Shown here: in pieces, positions 16,549 to 25,931 of the stretch
Layout of the letters: the number at the start of each line of letters is the position of its first letter
Position numbering within the stretch: the first letter of the stretch is position 1
Source of the DNA: UBA2943 sp946534895
Lineage (GTDB): Bacteria; Bacillota; Clostridia; Christensenellales; Aristaeellaceae
Assembly (NCBI GenBank): GCA_946534895.1
Contig: CAMNDE010000037.1
Location: 1-32,276, forward strand
Reading direction: 5' to 3'
Length of the DNA stretch: 32,276 bases
Notes under the pieces: model-generated
The model's input: the letters and a program-made list of their open reading frames with translations, nothing else
Told to the model about the DNA's origin: nothing
Databases searched by the model: none
Position numbers and translations under genes: made by a program

Positions 16549-17307
16549 ATGCGTTTGGGATCAGCATCACTGCATCACAGAAAGCCCATGACGGCTGACG
16601 AATTCACGCGTCTGCCGGAGCATGTGGGCATCATTATGGACGGAAACGGGCGCTGGGCGAAAAAGCACAAGCTCTCTGTGAGCAAGGGCCACCGCCAGGG
16701 CACCGAAACACTGCGGGAGATTATCCGGCATACCAATGATCTGGGCATCCGCTCACTTTCTCTGTATGCGTTTTCCACGGAGAACTGGTCAAGATCCAGG
16801 GAGGAAGTGGATGCGCTGATGCAGCTGATTCTGGACTTTTTCGCTTCCGAGATCGATGAGCTGGACGCGAAGAATGTGCGCATCCGGATCATGGGCGACA
16901 AGAGCAGGCTGCCGGACATCCAGCGGCGGACGCTGATGGACGCGGAGGACCGCACCGGAAAGAATACCGGTCTGAACCTGAACATCGCCATCAATTACGG
17001 CGGCCGGGACGAGATCGTACGCGCCGCGCGCCAGCTGGCGCAGCAGTGCATGCGCGGCGAGGTGAGCCCGGACGAGATCACGGAAAAGCGGTTTTCGGAT
17101 GAACTGTATACCGGAGGCCAGCCGGATGTGGATCTGCTGATCCGCACCAGCGGCGAGCTGCGCCTGAGCAATTTCATGCTCTGGCAGTGCGCCTATGCGG
17201 AATTCCTGTTCCCGAAGGTGCTCTGGCCGGACTTCACCATTCAGGACTATGATGAAGCCCTGCAGGCGTTTGCAGGCAGGAATCGTCGCTTCGGAGGGCG
17301 GAAATAA
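16549..17307 (+). CDS. uppS: isoprenyl transferase (undecaprenyl diphosphate synthase)
   Basis: A 252-residue cis-prenyltransferase that builds the C55 lipid carrier for peptidoglycan by adding isopentenyl units to farnesyl diphosphate. The active-site motif HVGIIMDGNGRWAKK carries the catalytic Asp31 and the diphosphate-binding GNGRWA. Further signatures are LYAFSTENWSR, NIAINYGGRDEIV and DVDLLIRTSGELRLSNFMLWQ, ending in EFLFPKVLWPDF. Start ATG 16549 follows CGGAGG (16538-16543); in-frame ATG 16501 lies within the terminator hairpin. It is followed after 2 bases by cdsA. Together with ispG and dxr nearby it links isoprenoid supply to the cell wall carrier. Confidence 0.97.
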   Translation: MRLGSASLHHRKPMTADEFTRLPEHVGIIMDGNGRWAKKHKLSVSKGHRQGTETLREIIRHTNDLGIRSLSLYAFSTENWSRSREEVDALMQLILDFFASEIDELDAKNVRIRIMGDKSRLPDIQRRTLMDAEDRTGKNTGLNLNIAINYGGRDEIVRAARQLAQQCMRGEVSPDEITEKRFSDELYTGGQPDVDLLIRTSGELRLSNFMLWQCAYAEFLFPKVLWPDFTIQDYDEALQAFAGRNRRFGGRK

Positions 17308-17309
17308 GC

Positions 17310-18128
17310 ATGAGACAGCGAGTAATCACAGGCCTGTGCCTGGCGGGGGGCGCCCTGATCATTCTGTATTTCGGAGGCGCCGTGTTCTCGCTGGCGGCCA
17401 TTATCTGCTATGTTTTCGCCCAGTATGAGGAATACCGGGCCCTGTCGCGCGCCGGGCACAGACCGGTGTCCTGGCCCACGTGGCTGGCCATGATCGTGGC
17501 CATCCCGCTGGTGCTGTTTCTGAACAGTGCCTCCGTGACCCCCATCCTGATGGGTGCCTGCTTCCTCACGATTCTGTGCATTCTGTTCCGGGAGGACCCG
17601 CAGCTGGAAGATATCCTGATGAGCATCATGCCCCTGTTTTCCATCTGCCTGCCGGGATTGTGCGTCATTGCGCTGACCACCATCTCCCCGCTGTCTGTGC
17701 AGCGCACCTACCTGTCCCTGGTGGTGGCGGTGCCGGTGTGCTGTGACAGCGCCGCGTTCTTTGCGGGCTCCAGGTTCGGCAAGCGCAGGCTGTGCCCGGA
17801 AGTGAGCCCGAACAAGACCGTGGCCGGTGCCGTGGGCGGCATGGCCGGGGCCATTGCGGCAGCCATGTGCGTGGGCGCCGTGGCCAGGCTTCTGTGCACG
17901 CAGGCGACCCAGCCCATGCTTCCGTCCTGGTGGGCGCTGGCGTTCATCGGCATTCTGGGCGGCGTGGTATCCCAGACAGGGGATCTGTTTGCGTCCCTGG
18001 TCAAGCGCCACTGCGGTATCAAGGACTTTTCCAACCTGTTCCCGGGACACGGCGGCATGCTGGACCGGATCGACTCCATCCTGTTCATGTCCGTGGTGGT
18101 CTACTGTATCCGTATCATCGGAGTGTGA
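17310..18128 (+). CDS. cdsA: phosphatidate cytidylyltransferase
   Basis: A 272-residue integral membrane enzyme making CDP-diacylglycerol from phosphatidic acid and CTP, the branch point for phospholipid synthesis. Several hydrophobic segments span the protein, beginning with VITGLCLAGGALIILYFGGA. The family signature is at the C-terminus: SQTGDLFASLVKRHCGIKD starting near residue 221, then FPGHGGMLDRIDS, with the conserved Asp residues that hold magnesium and CTP. The ribosome site GGAGGG lies within the end of uppS, so translation is probably coupled. The length is typical. Confidence 0.97.
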   Translation: MRQRVITGLCLAGGALIILYFGGAVFSLAAIICYVFAQYEEYRALSRAGHRPVSWPTWLAMIVAIPLVLFLNSASVTPILMGACFLTILCILFREDPQLEDILMSIMPLFSICLPGLCVIALTTISPLSVQRTYLSLVVAVPVCCDSAAFFAGSRFGKRRLCPEVSPNKTVAGAVGGMAGAIAAAMCVGAVARLLCTQATQPMLPSWWALAFIGILGGVVSQTGDLFASLVKRHCGIKDFSNLFPGHGGMLDRIDSILFMSVVVYCIRIIGV

Positions 18129-18137
18129 GAAAAGCGT

Positions 18138-19286
18138 ATGACAAATCTATCCATACTCGGCTCCACCGGCTCCATCGGACGCCAGGTGCTGGACCTTGTG
18201 TCCCGGCATCCGGAGGAATACCGGGTGGCGGCGCTGACCGCCAATACCAGCCGCGAGCTGCTGTTTGAGCAGGTGCGGACGTTCCGTCCGCGGCTTGCGG
18301 TGCTCCGGGAACCGCTGAAGTCTGAGGAAATACCGGACGACCTGAGATTCTGCGAGTTCCTCTCCGGCGCGGAGGGCCTGCACGCGGCGGCCACTTTGCC
18401 GGAAGCGGATCAGGTGCTGGTGAGCATTGTGGGCATTGCGGGTCTTCAGAGCGTCATGGACGCCATCCATGCCGGCAAGCAGGTGCTTCTGGCCAACAAG
18501 GAAGCCCTGGTCACCGGCGGACATCTGGTGATGGATGCGGCGGAAAAGGCGGGCAGGCCCATTCTGCCCGTGGACAGTGAGCACAGCGCCATTTTCCAGT
18601 GCCTGCAGGCGGCCGGGCCCAACCGTGCCGTCAAAATCCTGCTTACCGCCTCCGGCGGGCCTTTCCGGACCTGGACAAGGGAGCAGATGGAAAAGGCCAC
18701 CCGCGCCCAGGCGCTGAACCATCCCAACTGGTCCATGGGCGCCAAGATCACCGTGGACTCCGCCAGCATGTTCAACAAGGCACTGGAGATCATGGAAGCC
18801 CGGTGGCTCTTTGACATGCCGCCCCGGGACATTCAGGTGGTGGTGCATCCCCAGAGCATTCTGCACTCGGCCGTGGTGTTTGAGGACGGCGCGGTGCTGG
18901 GACAGATGGGCGTGCCGGACATGCGCGTGCCCATCGCCTATGCCATGTCCTATCCCCGGCGCATGACCACGGGCAGCAAGCCTCTGGATCTGTTTGCCGT
19001 GGGCAGCATGACCTTTGAGAAAGGCGATCCGGAGCGGTTCCCGGCGCTGGCTCTGGCACCGGCGTGCCTGGAAGCGGGCGGAGCGGCCTGCACCATACTC
19101 AACGGCGCCAATGAAGAGGCTGTCGCGGCGTTCCTGCGGGAGGAGATTCCCTTCGGCGGGATCTGCCGTACCGTACAGGAGACCCTGGACCGGCTGGGCA
19201 GTCTGCCGGCGGATAATCTGGAACAGATCTTTGGGGCGGACCGGGAGGCCCGGAGGGTGGCCCGGGAAGTACTGAAGGGAGTCTGA
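18138..19286 (+). CDS. dxr: 1-deoxy-D-xylulose 5-phosphate reductoisomerase
   Basis: A 382-residue enzyme of the MEP isoprenoid pathway, converting DXP to MEP with NADPH and a divalent metal. The NADPH loop GSTGSIG is at residues 8-14. The metal and substrate region is seen as LANKEALVTGG, PVDSEHSAIFQCL, LTASGGPFRTW, and HPNWSMGAKITVDSASMFNKA. The C-terminal helical domain is complete. It starts 9 bases after cdsA with a weak GAGAAAAG site, suggesting translational coupling. With ispG two genes later it shows that this organism uses the MEP route for isoprenoids. Confidence 0.98.
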   Translation: MTNLSILGSTGSIGRQVLDLVSRHPEEYRVAALTANTSRELLFEQVRTFRPRLAVLREPLKSEEIPDDLRFCEFLSGAEGLHAAATLPEADQVLVSIVGIAGLQSVMDAIHAGKQVLLANKEALVTGGHLVMDAAEKAGRPILPVDSEHSAIFQCLQAAGPNRAVKILLTASGGPFRTWTREQMEKATRAQALNHPNWSMGAKITVDSASMFNKALEIMEARWLFDMPPRDIQVVVHPQSILHSAVVFEDGAVLGQMGVPDMRVPIAYAMSYPRRMTTGSKPLDLFAVGSMTFEKGDPERFPALALAPACLEAGGAACTILNGANEEAVAAFLREEIPFGGICRTVQETLDRLGSLPADNLEQIFGADREARRVAREVLKGV

Positions 19287-19290
19287 ACAC

Positions 19291-20376
19291 ATGTATATAC
19301 TCATTGCCCTGCTTCTTCTGGGCATCCTGATCACGGTGCATGAGGCGGGACATTTTTTCACCGCCCGGGCCTGCGGGATTGACGTGGAGGAGTTTGCCAT
19401 CGGCATGGGACCGGCCATATTCACGCATCAGGGCCGGCATGCTAAGTTCTCGCTGCGCATTTTCCCGCTGGGCGGTTTCTGCGCCTTTTATGAGGAAGAC
19501 GATCTGGAAGGCAAGGGAAGCAGCGATCCCCGGGCTTTCCGGAATCACAAGGTCTGGAAGCGGATGCTGACGGTGCTGATGGGCCCCGGCATGAACTTCC
19601 TTCTGGCGTTCCTGGTCCTGTTTGCCTATGTGGGCATCGGCGGGATCACGGCGGTGCAGCCCGTGATCGCGGAAGTGGAGCCGGGCGGACCCGCGGAACT
19701 GGCCGGCATGCGCGCCGGCGACCGCGTGATAATGGCCAACGGCCAGGATATGGTCGGGGCGGATATCCAGGCATTCCTGGACATAATCTCCGCCTATTCC
19801 GAAGGCGACGCGCCGATTCAGCTCACCGTGCTCCGGGAGGACGGACAGGCTGAGTGCAGCCTGGAGCCTTTCTGGGACGCGGAGCTGAACCGCTACCGCA
19901 TCGGCATTGCGGTGTCCGCGGCGGCGGCCATCCGCGAAAACGCGGACGGCAGCTACAGCTATGTGACCACCAGGGCCACGCTGGGCCAGTGCCTGGACGT
20001 GACCTGGAGCTACTGCGTGCGCGCCGGCGGCGCCATTGTCACGGCGCTCAAGAACCTGGTGACCACCGGTGAGGGCCTGGAAGAGACCTCCGGTCCCGTG
20101 GGCATTGTCAGCATGGTGAGCCAGGAAGTGCGGGAGGGCGGTCTGGATGCGTTCATCAACCTGCTCGCCCTGATCTCCATTAACCTGGGCATCATGAACC
20201 TTCTGCCGATTCCCGGACTGGACGGTTCCCGGTTCCTGTTCCTTGTGCTGGAAGCCGTGCGCGGTAAGCCGGTGCCGGCGCAGAAGGAAGCGATTGTACA
20301 CCTGTGCGGCATGGTGCTGCTGATCGCGGCCATGCTGTTCTTCACCTGGCGGGATATCATGAAACTCTTGCATTGA
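19291..20376 (+). CDS. rseP: site-2 protease, RseP/RasP-type zinc metalloprotease
   Basis: A 361-residue membrane protease that cleaves membrane-bound substrates such as anti-sigma factors and leftover signal peptides. The zinc motif HEAGH is at residues 17-21 (His17, Glu18, His21) in the first membrane helix, followed by VEEFAIGMGPAIF and the conserved FPLGGF. A PDZ domain follows from about residue 125 (VIAEVEPGGPAELAGMRAGD). The third zinc ligand is Asp311 in LLPIPGLDGSR, near a last hydrophobic segment. Its position next to cdsA, dxr and ispG is standard for Bacillota. It begins 4 bases after dxr. Confidence 0.97.
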   Translation: MYILIALLLLGILITVHEAGHFFTARACGIDVEEFAIGMGPAIFTHQGRHAKFSLRIFPLGGFCAFYEEDDLEGKGSSDPRAFRNHKVWKRMLTVLMGPGMNFLLAFLVLFAYVGIGGITAVQPVIAEVEPGGPAELAGMRAGDRVIMANGQDMVGADIQAFLDIISAYSEGDAPIQLTVLREDGQAECSLEPFWDAELNRYRIGIAVSAAAAIRENADGSYSYVTTRATLGQCLDVTWSYCVRAGGAIVTALKNLVTTGEGLEETSGPVGIVSMVSQEVREGGLDAFINLLALISINLGIMNLLPIPGLDGSRFLFLVLEAVRGKPVPAQKEAIVHLCGMVLLIAAMLFFTWRDIMKLLH

Positions 20377-20389
20377 GGAGGCGGAAGCC

Positions 20390-21454
20390 ATGCAGTCACG
20401 GACACTGATGATTTCCTCCCTGCCCCTGGGGGGCGGACATCCGGTGCTGGTTCAGTCCATGACCAATACGGACACAAGGGACGCGGAAGCCACCCTTGCG
20501 CAGATCCGGGCACTGGCTCAGGCCGGCGCGGACCTGGTGCGCGTTTCCGTGTACGATCAGGCCTGCGCGGACAATGTGCGCACACTGGTGGATGGGTCGC
20601 CGGTGCCGCTGGTGGCGGATATTCACTTTGACCACCGCCTGGCGATCAAAGCCATGGAGAACGGCATCAGCAAGCTGCGCATCAATCCGGGCAATATCGG
20701 CGGCGAAGCGCATGTGCGGGAAGTGGCGCAGTGCGCCAAAATGCACCATGTGCCCATCCGCATCGGCGTCAACAGCGGGTCTGTGGAGAAGGATATTCTT
20801 AACCGCGACGGCGGCGTCACGGCCCGCGGCATGCTGGACAGCGCGCTGAACCATGCGCGGCTCCTGGAAAAGGAAGGCTTTCATGATATCGTGCTGTCCA
20901 TGAAGGCCAGTGACGTGAAAAAGACCATTGAGGTCTACCGTCTGGCCCACGAGGCCTGTGACTATCCCCTGCACCTTGGCGTGACCGAGGCCGGTCTGCC
21001 CGGACAGGGCACCATCAAGAGTGCCATCGGCATCGGCGCCCTTTTGGCCGACGGGATCGGGGACACGATCCGCGTGAGCCTGACCGGCGATCCGGTTCCG
21101 GAGGTGGAGGCGGCGCTGAATATCCTGCGGGCCCTGGACATGCGCCAGGACCGGGTGCAGCTGATTTCCTGCCCCACCTGCGGGCGTACCCGGATCAACC
21201 TGCCCGAGATCGCGCGGCGGGTGGAAGCGGGTCTTGCGGATATCCGTGTACCCATGAAGGTCGCCGTCATGGGCTGCGTGGTGAACGGTCCCGGGGAAGC
21301 CCGGGAGGCGGACATCGGAATCGCGGGCGGCGACGGCTGCGGCGCGCTGTTCATCCGGGGCGAGGAACCGCGCCGGATCGAGGGCGACCTGGCGGAGATC
21401 CTGATCCGTGAAGCGCATGCGCTGGCGGAGAAAATGACAAAGACAACCATGTAG
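20390..21454 (+). CDS. ispG: 4-hydroxy-3-methylbut-2-en-1-yl diphosphate synthase (IspG/GcpE)
   Basis: A 354-residue iron-sulfur enzyme, the penultimate step of the MEP pathway, turning MEcPP into HMBPP. The N-terminal TIM barrel includes GGHPVLVQSMTNTDTRD, VADIHFDHRLAI, LRINPGNIGG and PIRIGVNSGSVE. The C-terminal cluster domain has SCPTCGRT and AVMGCVVNGPGEA, giving the three Cys ligands plus the conserved Glu. It is the short bacterial form. The ribosome site GAGGAGG precedes ATG 20390, 13 bases after rseP. Electrons come from a ferredoxin or flavodoxin not encoded here. Confidence 0.98.
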   Translation: MQSRTLMISSLPLGGGHPVLVQSMTNTDTRDAEATLAQIRALAQAGADLVRVSVYDQACADNVRTLVDGSPVPLVADIHFDHRLAIKAMENGISKLRINPGNIGGEAHVREVAQCAKMHHVPIRIGVNSGSVEKDILNRDGGVTARGMLDSALNHARLLEKEGFHDIVLSMKASDVKKTIEVYRLAHEACDYPLHLGVTEAGLPGQGTIKSAIGIGALLADGIGDTIRVSLTGDPVPEVEAALNILRALDMRQDRVQLISCPTCGRTRINLPEIARRVEAGLADIRVPMKVAVMGCVVNGPGEAREADIGIAGGDGCGALFIRGEEPRRIEGDLAEILIREAHALAEKMTKTTM

Positions 21455-21471
21455 GACAGGAGGTGCGGAGT

Positions 21472-24400
21472 GTGAGCTATGAGGAACTGATGGAGAAAAT
21501 CTATGCAGCCCTGCCCATGCTCCGCGGCCAGCTGGACTGTCCCAGCGTGGTATACATGCGGCATCTGGACAAGGTCTACATGACCTTTACCAGCCGGAAA
21601 CTGGTGGATGAGGCCGCGTTCCTGAAAATGGAAGCGATCCTGCGCCAGGTGTTTCCCCAGAAGCCCCTGGCCCTGCGCGTGGTGAGCCCCGGGCTGGCGG
21701 AGGATTTTCTGCGGGACATTTCCAGCTACAAGCAGGTGCTTGTGGACTTCCTCAAGCGCAATTATCCCGGCGCGGTGGCCTGGGCGGACCAGATCGACTG
21801 GCGCTGCCAGCAGAACAGGATCACGCTGACCTTCCCGGACGCTTTTTCTCTGGAATACATGTCCAAGGGCAATGTGGCGGGACGCCTGAGCCAGGCTGTG
21901 AAGGATATTTTTGGCATCCAGTGCCGGGTGGAGCTTGCCGTGGCGGGCGACCAGGAAAAACGCCTGGAGGAACTGCGCCAGGAGCGGGAAGAGCACCAGA
22001 AGAAGGCCTGGACCGAGCAGGAACTCCGGGAACGCTATGCCGCGGCTGTGGGGCAGGCGGCACCGGAAAGCGCGGCGCCCAAGAGCGCGCCGAAGGAAAA
22101 GGCGCCCAGGGAAAAGGCACCGGCCGTGCATACGGAAACGGTGCGCGCGCCGAAGCCGAAGACACCGCTGATTCCGGACATGCCGACCCAGACCCTGGGC
22201 CGGGCCATTGTGGGCCGCGGGATCGCGGACCGGCCCATGCCGATCCGGGAACTGACCGCGGACGCCGGGCTGGTGGTGGTGCAGGGCGATATTTTCCGCA
22301 TGGAAACCAAGGAACTGAGGGGCGGGGAAATGCTGCTCCTGAGCTTGGCCATATCCGACTACACGTCTTCGGTGCTCTGCAAGATGTTCATGCGCTACCG
22401 CAGGGGCGGGTTCGCCCGCCGTGGTGAGGAGCCGGAGACGCCCATCACCGAGCAGGAGCGCAAGGCGGTATGGGACAAGGTGGAACAGATCAAGGAAGGC
22501 ATGAACGTCAAGATCCGCGGCGAATGCATGTATGACACGTTCGCCCGGGAGCTGTCGATTACCATCCGTGATCTGGTGCCCATGGAAAAGATTGTGCGTA
22601 CGGACGACGCGGAAGAAAAGCGCGTGGAACTGCACATGCACACCAATATGTCCACCATGGACGCCCTGGCCCCGGCGTCAGACCTGGTGAAGCGCGCCAT
22701 TGACTGGGGACATCCGGCTGTGGCCATTACCGATCACGGCGTTCTGCAGTCCTTCCCCGCAGCGTTCAAGGCGGCCGGCAAGGCGATCAAGCTGATCCCC
22801 GGCTGCGAGGGCTACCTTATTGATGATCCCAGCGTGGTGCGCCGGCCGGACGACAGGTCGCATCAGGATTCGATTGTCGTGCTCGACTTTGAGTCCACCG
22901 GCCTGAACACGGCCACGTGCCGCGTGATTGAAATCGGAGCCGTAAGGCTGCGCGAGGGCCAGGTGGAAGACACGCTTTCGATCCTGGTGAACCCGCACAC
23001 GGCGCTTTCCCCAAAAATCAGTGAGCTGACGGGGATCACGGACCTCATGCTGGCGGACAAGGAAGACGCGGAAACGGCGATCCCGAAGCTGATGGAGTTT
23101 ATCGGGGACAGTGCCGTGGCCGCGCATAATGCCAGCTTTGACATCAGCCTGCTCAAGGCGGAGCTGAAGCGGCTGGGACGCGAGTGGAACGGCCCGGCCC
23201 TGGACACGCTGACCCTGGCGAGAAAACTGTATCCGGAGCTCAAGAGCCACAAGCTGGGCCAGGTGTGCAAGTTCCTGGGCGTCAGCCTGAAGAACGCGCA
23301 CCGGGCCGTGCACGACGCCACGGCCACGGCCTACTGTCTGGCCAAGATGCTGGAGACATGCCAGAAGCAGGGCCTGAATACCCTAAGCGATCTGAATACG
23401 CTGCGCGGCGGGGCTATCGGGGAAAGCTACCATATCATCCTGCTCGCCAAGAGCCAGGAGGGCCTGGTGAACCTGAACCGGCTGGTCTCCATTTCCCACC
23501 TGGAGTATTTCCGGCGCCGGCCGCATATGCCCCGGGAGATGATCCAGAAGTACCGGGAAGGCCTGATCATCGGCTCGGCCTGCGAGGCCGGGGAGCTGTT
23601 CCAGGCGGTGCTGCACGGGGAGAGTCACGAACGTCTGCTGGAGATTGCCTCGTTCTATGATTACCTGGAGATCCAGCCCATCGGGAACAATGCGTTCCTT
23701 CTGCGCAACGGCATGGTGGCGGACGAGGAAGGCCTCCGGGAACTGAACCGGACCATCCTGCGCCTGGGCCAGGAACTGGGCAAGCCGGTGGTGGCCACCG
23801 GCGACGTGCATTTCCTGGACCCGCACAACGCCATCAACCGTTCCATTATCCAGGCGGGCATGGGCTATGAGGACTGCGATCTGCAGCCCCCGCTGTATTT
23901 CAAGACCACCCAGGAGATGCTGGACGACTTTGCGTATCTCGGGCCTGCCCTGTGCAGGGAGGTCGTCATTGACGCACCCAGGCGCATCGCGGACCAGGTG
24001 GCTACGCTGCACCTGTTCCCGACGCATCCCAAAGGCGAGGATACGTTCCAGCCGGTATGGGAGGACGCGGCGGACAACATTCAGAACATGACCTGGTCCA
24101 TGGCCAAGCAGATGTACGGCGATCCGCTGCCGGAGATCGTGCTGGCGCGTCTGGAAAAGGAACTCAAGTCCATTGTGGGCTACGGCTACTGCACGCTGTA
24201 CAATATTGCGGAAAAACTGGTGAGCAAGTCCCTGGAGGACGGATACCTGGTGGGCAGCCGCGGCAGCGTGGGCTCATCCCTGGTGGCCCGGATGTGCGGG
24301 ATCACGGAGGTGAACGCGCTTCCGCCGCATTACCGGTGCAATACATGCCACAAGGGATTTTTCGATGTGGACCGTTCCAGGTACCACGTGGGCGTGGACC

Positions 24401-25917
24401 TGCCGGACAGGGACTGCCCGATCTGCGGGCAGAAGCTGATCAAGGACGGGTTTGACATTCCTTTTGAAGTCTTCCTCGGGTTTGAGGGTGACAAGGTTCC
24501 GGATATTGACCTGAACTTTTCCGGCGAGTACCAGAACAAGGCGCACCATTATGTGGAAGAGCTTTTCGGCCACGATCACGTGTTCCGCGCCGGCACCATT
24601 TCGGGTCTGGCGGAGAAGACGGCCTTCGGCTATGTGAGCCGGTATCTGGAGGAGCGGAAGATTACCTGCGGGAACACGGAAAAGGACCGGCTGGCGCAGG
24701 GCTGCGTGGGTGTCAAGCGCACCACCGGCCAGCACCCCGGCGGCATGGTGGTTGTGCCCAAGGAGTATGAGATCTACCAGTTCACGGCGGTGCAGCATCC
24801 GGCGGATGACCTGGAGTCCGACTTCACCACCACGCATTTCGACTTCAACTCCATGCATGACATTCTGGTGAAGCTGGACTGTCTCGGTCATGATGACCCC
24901 ACCATGATGCATATGCTGGAGGAACTGACGGGCATCAATTTCAAGGATGTGCCGCTGGATGACTGGGGCGTGCGCTCGCTGTTCCAGTCCCCGGAGGCCC
25001 TGGGCGTGTCGGAGGACGACATTCTCTGCAATACGGGCACCTACGGCGTGCCCGAGTTCGGCACCGCGTTTGTCCGCGGCATGCTGGACGAAACACGGCC
25101 CAGCACCATGGAAGAGCTTCTGCGGATTTCCGGTCTGTCCCACGGTACGGACGTCTGGCTCGGCAATGCGCAGGAAATCATAGCCAGCGGCGTGGCCACG
25201 CTGTCGGAATGCGTGTGCTGCCGCGATGACATCATGAACTATCTGATCAATATGGGCGTGGATCCCAAGACGTCCTTTACCACCATGGAAAGTGTCCGAA
25301 AAGGCAAGGGACTGAAGGAGAACATGGAGCAGGCCATGATCGAGCATCATGTGCCGGAATGGTTCATGGATTCATGCCGGAAGATCAAGTACATGTTCCC
25401 CAAGGGCCATGCAGTGGCGTATGTCACCATGAGCCTGAGAGTGGCCTGGTACAAGCTGCACTATCCGCTGGCGTACTACTGTTCCTATTTCACCATTCGC
25501 GGCGACGGCTTTGATGCGGGCACCATGCTGCTGGATCCGGACGCGTGCCGTGAGCGCATCCGTGAACTGCGCGACATGGAAAAGCCCAGCGCCAAGGACA
25601 AGGAGACGCAGACAGCCCTGGAACTGGTTCTGGAAATGAACATGCGCGGGATCCGCTTCCTGCCGGTGGATCTGTACAGGAGCGAGGTCAGCCGGTTCGT
25701 CATTGAGGACGGCAATCTGCGGTGTCCCTTCACGTCCCTGGTGGGCCTGGGCGAAAGCGCGGCAGTGCCGATTGTCCAGGCGCGCAAAAACGGTCCCTTC
25801 CTGTCCGTACAGGATCTTCGGGAGCGTGCGCACGTGGGTCAGTCCGTGGTGGATCTGCTCCGCGGGCACGGATCCCTGGAAGGCATGAGCGAGACCAGTC
25901 AGCTGTCCATGTTTTAG
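21472..25917 (+). CDS. polC: DNA polymerase III PolC (Gram-positive replicative polymerase)
   Basis: A 1481-residue polymerase with the PolC order of domains. The N-terminal module is followed by a charged Pro/Ala/Lys linker (about 185-240) and an OB fold. The PHP domain begins at VELHMHTNMS (His388, His390). It is split by the inserted 3'-5' proofreading exonuclease, whose first motif is DFESTGL (Asp472, Glu474). Later come the zinc ligands CNTC (Cys956, Cys959) and CPIC (Cys982, Cys985), and the catalytic PDIDLNFSGEYQ (Asp1011, Asp1013). The C-terminus carries the helix-hairpin-helix region. PolC is the leading-strand replicase of low-GC Gram-positives, so it marks the host as Bacillota. 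GTG 21472 is chosen because AGGAGG (21458-21463) lies 8 bases upstream. An in-frame GTG at 21463 overlaps that site. Confidence 0.97.
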   Translation: MSYEELMEKIYAALPMLRGQLDCPSVVYMRHLDKVYMTFTSRKLVDEAAFLKMEAILRQVFPQKPLALRVVSPGLAEDFLRDISSYKQVLVDFLKRNYPGAVAWADQIDWRCQQNRITLTFPDAFSLEYMSKGNVAGRLSQAVKDIFGIQCRVELAVAGDQEKRLEELRQEREEHQKKAWTEQELRERYAAAVGQAAPESAAPKSAPKEKAPREKAPAVHTETVRAPKPKTPLIPDMPTQTLGRAIVGRGIADRPMPIRELTADAGLVVVQGDIFRMETKELRGGEMLLLSLAISDYTSSVLCKMFMRYRRGGFARRGEEPETPITEQERKAVWDKVEQIKEGMNVKIRGECMYDTFARELSITIRDLVPMEKIVRTDDAEEKRVELHMHTNMSTMDALAPASDLVKRAIDWGHPAVAITDHGVLQSFPAAFKAAGKAIKLIPGCEGYLIDDPSVVRRPDDRSHQDSIVVLDFESTGLNTATCRVIEIGAVRLREGQVEDTLSILVNPHTALSPKISELTGITDLMLADKEDAETAIPKLMEFIGDSAVAAHNASFDISLLKAELKRLGREWNGPALDTLTLARKLYPELKSHKLGQVCKFLGVSLKNAHRAVHDATATAYCLAKMLETCQKQGLNTLSDLNTLRGGAIGESYHIILLAKSQEGLVNLNRLVSISHLEYFRRRPHMPREMIQKYREGLIIGSACEAGELFQAVLHGESHERLLEIASFYDYLEIQPIGNNAFLLRNGMVADEEGLRELNRTILRLGQELGKPVVATGDVHFLDPHNAINRSIIQAGMGYEDCDLQPPLYFKTTQEMLDDFAYLGPALCREVVIDAPRRIADQVATLHLFPTHPKGEDTFQPVWEDAADNIQNMTWSMAKQMYGDPLPEIVLARLEKELKSIVGYGYCTLYNIAEKLVSKSLEDGYLVGSRGSVGSSLVARMCGITEVNALPPHYRCNTCHKGFFDVDRSRYHVGVDLPDRDCPICGQKLIKDGFDIPFEVFLGFEGDKVPDIDLNFSGEYQNKAHHYVEELFGHDHVFRAGTISGLAEKTAFGYVSRYLEERKITCGNTEKDRLAQGCVGVKRTTGQHPGGMVVVPKEYEIYQFTAVQHPADDLESDFTTTHFDFNSMHDILVKLDCLGHDDPTMMHMLEELTGINFKDVPLDDWGVRSLFQSPEALGVSEDDILCNTGTYGVPEFGTAFVRGMLDETRPSTMEELLRISGLSHGTDVWLGNAQEIIASGVATLSECVCCRDDIMNYLINMGVDPKTSFTTMESVRKGKGLKENMEQAMIEHHVPEWFMDSCRKIKYMFPKGHAVAYVTMSLRVAWYKLHYPLAYYCSYFTIRGDGFDAGTMLLDPDACRERIRELRDMEKPSAKDKETQTALELVLEMNMRGIRFLPVDLYRSEVSRFVIEDGNLRCPFTSLVGLGESAAVPIVQARKNGPFLSVQDLRERAHVGQSVVDLLRGHGSLEGMSETSQLSMF

Positions 25918-25931
25918 CAACGGAGGAATTT